A stretch of 64,000 nt of DNA from Amphiura filiformis (Eukaryota; Echinodermata; Ophiuroidea; Amphilepidida; Amphiuridae), in NCBI RefSeq assembly GCF_039555335.1, contig NC_092637.1:46393613-46457612 (forward strand), in the 5' to 3' direction. Below, piece after piece: positions 61,101-64,000 of this stretch. The notes beneath the pieces are model-generated. The model did not search any database. It saw only the letters and a program-made list of their open reading frames with translations, and was not told the origin of the DNA. A program made the position numbers and the translations under genes. Each line of letters starts with the position of its first letter. Position 1 is the first letter of the stretch.

Positions 61101-64000
61101 CGGCTATACTGCAAAAACAGCAGAGTAACACTTAATAAACACTTGAACACTTTAATAGCTAAGGTTAATACGGTGAAGGTATAGAGGTGTTAATTTACAA
61201 ACACTAAAACGTAAATATGAAGGTGTTTATGTTTTTTAATACAACTACACAAGATAGTGTCAAAAGCGTGCTCTAACACTATCTTGTGTTAATAATAACA
61301 ACATTTTTCATATTTTCACACGTTTTAGTGTTATCAAATTACTTGTTATCCTATACTTTCACTGTACAAACCTTAGCTATTAAAGTGTTTATTAAGTGTT
61401 GGTTTTGCCTTTTGCAATGAGTGATCTAACTTTCTCATGAACAGATGTTTTCCTAATAAAATAAGAATCCATTCTTTTTTAATAGTGAAACCGAATATTA
61501 ACCCTTTTTTCTTCTTTTTTTCTAAAAAACAACAACAAACCGACAAAAAAAAAGCGCAATGATTTATAGTGCGCTACGCACAGGCACAACGCCTAGAAGT
61601 TGATCCACAAGCTGACCACTACGGCCCCACAACATTTCACAAACCATTAAACAACAAAACAACACAGGGATTTGCAGCTAAGAAGCGCACACCCTGGACA
61701 TTCCACAATCGACTTGCGCAGACAGGATCAGCTCCCCGAGTTCCGTACGGGTTACAACAAAACAATTAGCAGTTAATTCCTTGTCCAGGGGAATTTCGAG
61801 CTAACTCAATATTACACGAGAGCATACTAACCACCGCCAAGGTTCGAACCCGCAACCTCTCGCACCAAAGTCTAACGCCTTATCGATTGAGCTAACTTGA
61901 CTGCTCCAAGTGTAAAAATAGTACATGTTATGTTATACATGTAGAATCTACAGGTATATAACATAACATGTACTACAGTGTAGATACTATTAATCTAAAT
62001 ACCATTAATACTATTAATCTACTTGGAAGAATATTGAAAGAAACCACATATTATTGAGTCATTGTCTTTTGCAATCTTGACAGGAAACGCTGAATTCACC
62101 AATGTCATCGAGGCGGTGCAAGCAGAGGTGAATGCTTTAACAGAGGCTGGAATAGAGCACATCATCTTGCTAAGTCATCTATGGGGTCCTGGAGATATCT
62201 CACTGGATCTGGAGGTTGCACGTACAGTTAAAGGAGTGGATATCATAGTCGGTGGCGGAGTCAACTATTTCCATTTTGATGGTAAGAAATACTTGAGTAT
62301 AGTCGAATCCCATTTCACGCATTCCTACACCTCAATGGAAGCCAAAACTGGGTCCCCGTAGTGACTAAAAATATGAAATGATGCGTCCTTGGCGGGGATT
62401 TTAAACTGCATTTCATAACCCGTGTTACACGTAGACAATAGAATGATGAAAGTTCACAACACGTACACCATAACAAAGATTTTTAAACGGCTTTAATCCA
62501 CCCAATTGGGCAGTCACAACACCAGTTTGGTGCGCCGGGGACTCAGTCATGGCCGACTAAATTCTGACCATCACTTGGCTCGTGGGATTTGTTTATATGA
62601 AGAGTTTGGTTCCAAAAGGCCTTAACTCTGCTTTGTGTAAAACTCATTTGAAGATATTCCTAAGATTAGCAGTAACCTTGCCAATGTAATAATATTGGAA
62701 CACCAGAATTATATTTTTTGGTTATCTTTAAAAAAGATAAAAGCAAATCTCTTTAACCTCCCATGTGTGAAGAAGAAAGTTGTAAATGTAAAAGATTTTT
62801 TTTGTTCCAAAATGAGCTAAATCCAATAGCAGCCATTTTAAATCTTTGCATTAGAGAATTTTCAAATGATGTTGAAAATAGTAAGAAAATAAGCTAACCG
62901 TTACAAATGTAATTTAAACGTTAAAATGTTAAAATATACCAGACAAATGAGACACAAGGCCGCTATTGGATTTATTGCCCTTTGGAAACAAACTCTTCAT
63001 ATCATGTCTTCTAAAGAAAACTTGCAATCTCTGCTTTGGTGATTACCAGTAGCAGTAGATAATCTTTTTTATTGCTTTGGTAATGATTACCCAGCAGATA
63101 CAAAACATTTTACTGAAAACGTTTCATTGTTGGGTTATATAAACTTTTAATAGCATTTAAAAACACATTTTTGAAAACGTGATACAAAACTTTATAACAT
63201 AATGTTATTTAAGAGTTGACAAATTATTTTGCAAACTTTGTTGCCAAATATATTTTGCAGTAACATTTGGACATTTGTTAAATGTTGGTCTAGTGTTTTT
63301 TAATATAAAACGTTTTAAAAATGTTTGACATAAACCGACATTTAAATAAAACCAAAACTTGTTTTTTAATACGAATCAGGCGTAATATGATTTTCTCTTT
63401 TTGTAAAATAAAATTAAATGTTGGTATTTATACAGCGCCTTTCACGTGTGTACATGTACCAAAGCGCTTTACATTTATTCCGCTGTCGTTAGAATATGTC
63501 AGCTGCCATACAATACCCAAGGCATGCTCATACCTTTGGGTGGCGCTCAATGGACAATATTCATAACAGCTCCCCATTTCACACCTGGGCAGAGAGAGGC
63601 AGGTAAGGTAAAGCGCCTTGCCCAAGAGCACGACACGATGGCGCCGCCGGGGCTCGAACTCGCAATCCACCGATTACAAGGCAGAGCCCGTACCGCTGCG
63701 CCAACGTGCCCCTAACGTGACCCTATAAGGTCACACACAGGAATCTGATGTTTTTAGAAGGTCATTTTCTGCTGCCTACCAACTGCTCTGCAACAATGTC
63801 GCTCTTTAATTACACAAAGTTTAAAAACGCTATTGTTCTCATTTAATTTTTTTCTACTATAAGGTTGTCCACCAGATATTGAAGAAGCTTGTGATTCGTA
63901 TCCCATAATAGTTACTCCCGATCACGATCCCGAAGGCAAAGTGCTCGTCGTCCATTCACCAATTTGGGGCAAATACATTGGACGTCTGAATGTGATGTTT
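54820..64000 (+). CDS. NT5E-like: 5'-nucleotidase-like gene B, partial, frameshifted exon 1
   Basis: Exons found: 54820..55163, 59947..60175, 62084..62281, 63864 to the window edge. Borders and phases match gene A exactly, so it is a tandem paralog. The signal peptide is MCSRLLFLCVLLTAISVTHG. LTILHTSDISSRFEQ keeps the first metal Asp but has Ser for the metal His. GNSEIA replaces GNHEFD, so the catalytic His is Ser and its partner Asp is Ala. LLSHLWG keeps one metal His; GGGVNYF lacks the other. Exon 1 lacks one base in the segment equivalent to gene A GNATAYF, so the frame ends early at TGA TGA. This may be a true pseudogene mutation or a sequencing error; later exons have open frames, which favours recent loss or error. 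The C-terminal domain is outside the window. Confidence 0.85.
55210..55372. repeat. Interstitial telomere block (CCCTAA)n inside an inverted repeat
   Basis: About 17 CCCTAA-type units (55234-55340) with a few variants. They are flanked by TTGGTATACCCTGCGCA at left and TGCGCAGGGTAAACCAGAA at right, which are inverted copies. It lies 46 bp past the exon 1 donor of gene B. Confidence 0.9.
55380..56975. other. Gene B intron 1, unassigned part
   Basis: AT-rich; no gene, tandem array or long inverted repeat recognised. Confidence 0.5.
56980..57635. mobile_element. Full-length hairpin MITE at TTAA, copy 2
   Basis: Same as 49749-50412, estimated at over 90% identity by eye, TTAA on both sides (56976-56979, 57636-57639). 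It sits about 35 bp from a tRNA-like sequence. Confidence 0.88.
57671..57741 (-). other. tRNA-like sequence (Asn-like loop)
   Basis: GGCGTAGTGGTATTCGATC, loop CTGTTAA (GTT), GTGGGTTCGAACCCTGG. Acceptor arms do not pair, so pseudogene or SINE head. Confidence 0.5.
58096..58162. repeat. (AAAT)n microsatellite
   Basis: About 16 TAAA units. Confidence 0.97.
58214..58285 (-). other. tRNA-like sequence (Ser-GCT-like loop)
   Basis: TAGCTCAATGGTAGAGCA D arm, loop CTGCTAA, GGTTCGAGTCC. The acceptor (CCTGTCA with TGCCAGC) pairs at 6 of 7 positions counting one G-T. Two mismatches in the T stem and no long variable arm argue against a working serine tRNA. Confidence 0.5.
58560..58630 (+). other. Weak tRNA-like sequence
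   Basis: TTGGCTTAGTGGTCTTC and GATCGATTCCC are A- and B-box-like; stems are broken. Confidence 0.4.
58640..59946. other. Gene B intron 1, right part: no gene recognised
   Basis: Nothing beyond short frames without motifs. Confidence 0.5.
59947..60175 (+). CDS. Gene B exon 2
   Basis: Acceptor TGATTGCAG, donor GTCA|GTAAGT. Reads TIGNSEIAISPDDLAPFLQM, FPVVSANLDASQ and LKVGIVGYGMERINEIANVS. GNSEIA marks the lost catalytic His and Asp. Confidence 0.9.
60699..60782. repeat. (ATTC)n microsatellite
   Basis: About 21 CATT units in gene B intron 2. Confidence 0.97.
60783..60892. mobile_element. GGGGGTACTACAC-type MITE, one arm
   Basis: CTTGCCCCTACAACATGCAT ... GCCAGGCGTGTAGTACCCCC matches the right arm of 52227-52990. 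The ATTC array begins where the rest of the element should be. Confidence 0.75.
61127..61400. mobile_element. Palindromic element (AACACTTAATAAACAC family), copy 2
   Basis: AACACTTAATAAACAC at left and GTGTTTATTAAGTGTT at right; the centre pairs through ACACAAGATAGTG and CACTATCTTGTGT. Confidence 0.75.
61552..61908 (-). mobile_element. tRNA-derived SINE, complete-looking
   Basis: On the minus strand a tRNA-like head (about 61905 to 61831: TAGCTCAATCGATAAGGCG, loop CTTTGGT, GCGGGTTCGAACC) is followed by a body with CCCCTGGACAAGGAATTAAC. The tail has GTGCGTAGCGCACTATAAAT and a T run. The GGACAAGG and GCGC..TATAAAT words are common to several deuterostome SINE/LINE tails. Confidence 0.7.
62084..62281 (+). 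CDS. Gene B exon 3
   Basis: Acceptor ATCTTGACAG, donor GATG|GTAAGA. Same 198-base length as gene A exon 3. Reads NAEFTNVIEAVQAEVNALTE, HIILLSHLWGPGDISLDLEV and GVDIIVGGGVNYFHFDG. Confidence 0.9.
62301..62593. mobile_element. Short inverted-repeat element, copy 2 (see 22030)
   Basis: AGTCGAATCCCATTTCACGC ... CTCGTGGGATTTGTTTA. It begins 19 bp past the gene B exon 3 donor. Confidence 0.75.
63090..63355. mobile_element. CCCAGCAGA-type MITE, partial
   Basis: CCCAGCAGATACAAAACATT, AAAACGTTTCATTGTTGGG and ACATAATGTTATTTAAGAG match the interior of 14643-15420; the right terminus is missing. Confidence 0.65.
63415..63716 (-). mobile_element. tRNA-derived SINE with LINE-like tail
   Basis: Minus strand: head TTGGCGCAGCGGTACGGG, loop CTTGTAA (TGT, threonine-like), GCGAGTTCGAGCCCC. 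The body is CTCTTGGGCAAGGCGCTTTA, and the tail GTAAAGCGCTTTGGTACATG ... GGCGCTGTATAAATACC. The tail resembles CR1/L2 3' ends, which would supply the enzyme for copying. Confidence 0.8.
63864..64000 (+). CDS. Gene B exon 4, cut by the window edge
   Basis: Acceptor ACTATAAG. Reads GCPPDIEEACDSYPIIVTPD, GKVLVVHSPIWGKYIGRLNV and MF, colinear with gene A exon 4. Confidence 0.88.

Noticed and set aside
1-64000. LTR retroelements, Polintons or other virus-like elements
   Set aside because: No paired long direct repeats with protease, integrase, capsid or envelope wording, and no protein-primed polymerase, were seen. All reverse transcriptases found are of the LINE type.

Overview
The window looks like a piece of an AT-rich animal nuclear genome. 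Its genes are split by GT-AG introns, it is saturated with short inverted-repeat transposons, LINE fragments and tRNA-derived SINEs, and it holds a block of the animal telomere repeat. The mix of repeats and the protein families fit a marine invertebrate deuterostome. An echinoderm is my best guess; I cannot name the species.

Three host genes are visible. (1) A secreted alkaline phosphatase lies on the minus strand (24113 down to 11588). Nine coding exons were located, with matching phases and almost all catalytic and metal-ligand residues. One internal exon of about 30 codons was not found. (2) A 5'-nucleotidase-like gene, gene A, runs on the plus strand (27899-43775) with eight exons that join into 644 codons. 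It starts head to head with the phosphatase, 3.8 kb away. (3) A second 5'-nucleotidase-like gene, gene B, starts at 54820 and runs off the right edge; its first exon carries a one-base frameshift. Both 5'-nucleotidase-like proteins keep the nucleoside-binding C-terminal residues. Both have lost most of the two-metal catalytic centre, so they look like a tandem family of secreted pseudoenzymes.

Layout: 1-6.1 kb holds two CR1/L2-type LINE copies set in a degenerate dispersed repeat. 6.1-9.1 kb holds the first copy of a ~3 kb composite repeat. 9.2-11.1 kb holds an old LINE and a palindromic element. 11.6-24.1 kb holds the phosphatase; the intron between its exons at 19196 and 13884 contains a 4.9 kb foldback-like element (14217-19123) with a 10-bp target duplication, tandem-repeat arms, and the second composite repeat inside. 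24.1-27.9 kb is the divergent intergenic region. 27.9-43.8 kb holds gene A, whose introns carry many inverted-repeat elements and compound microsatellites. 43.9-54.6 kb is repeat-rich spacer (an RTE-type LINE and mariner-, hAT-, Harbinger- and TTAA-type elements). 54.6-64 kb holds two histone-type 3' stem-loops, gene B, an interstitial telomere block, tRNA-like sequences and two SINEs.

Family knowledge suggests the proteins act outside cells on phosphate esters and nucleotides. Alkaline phosphatase can dephosphorylate AMP, whereas the two 5'-nucleotidase-like proteins are more likely to bind nucleosides or nucleotides than to cut them. No LTR retroelement, Polinton or other virus-like element was recognised.
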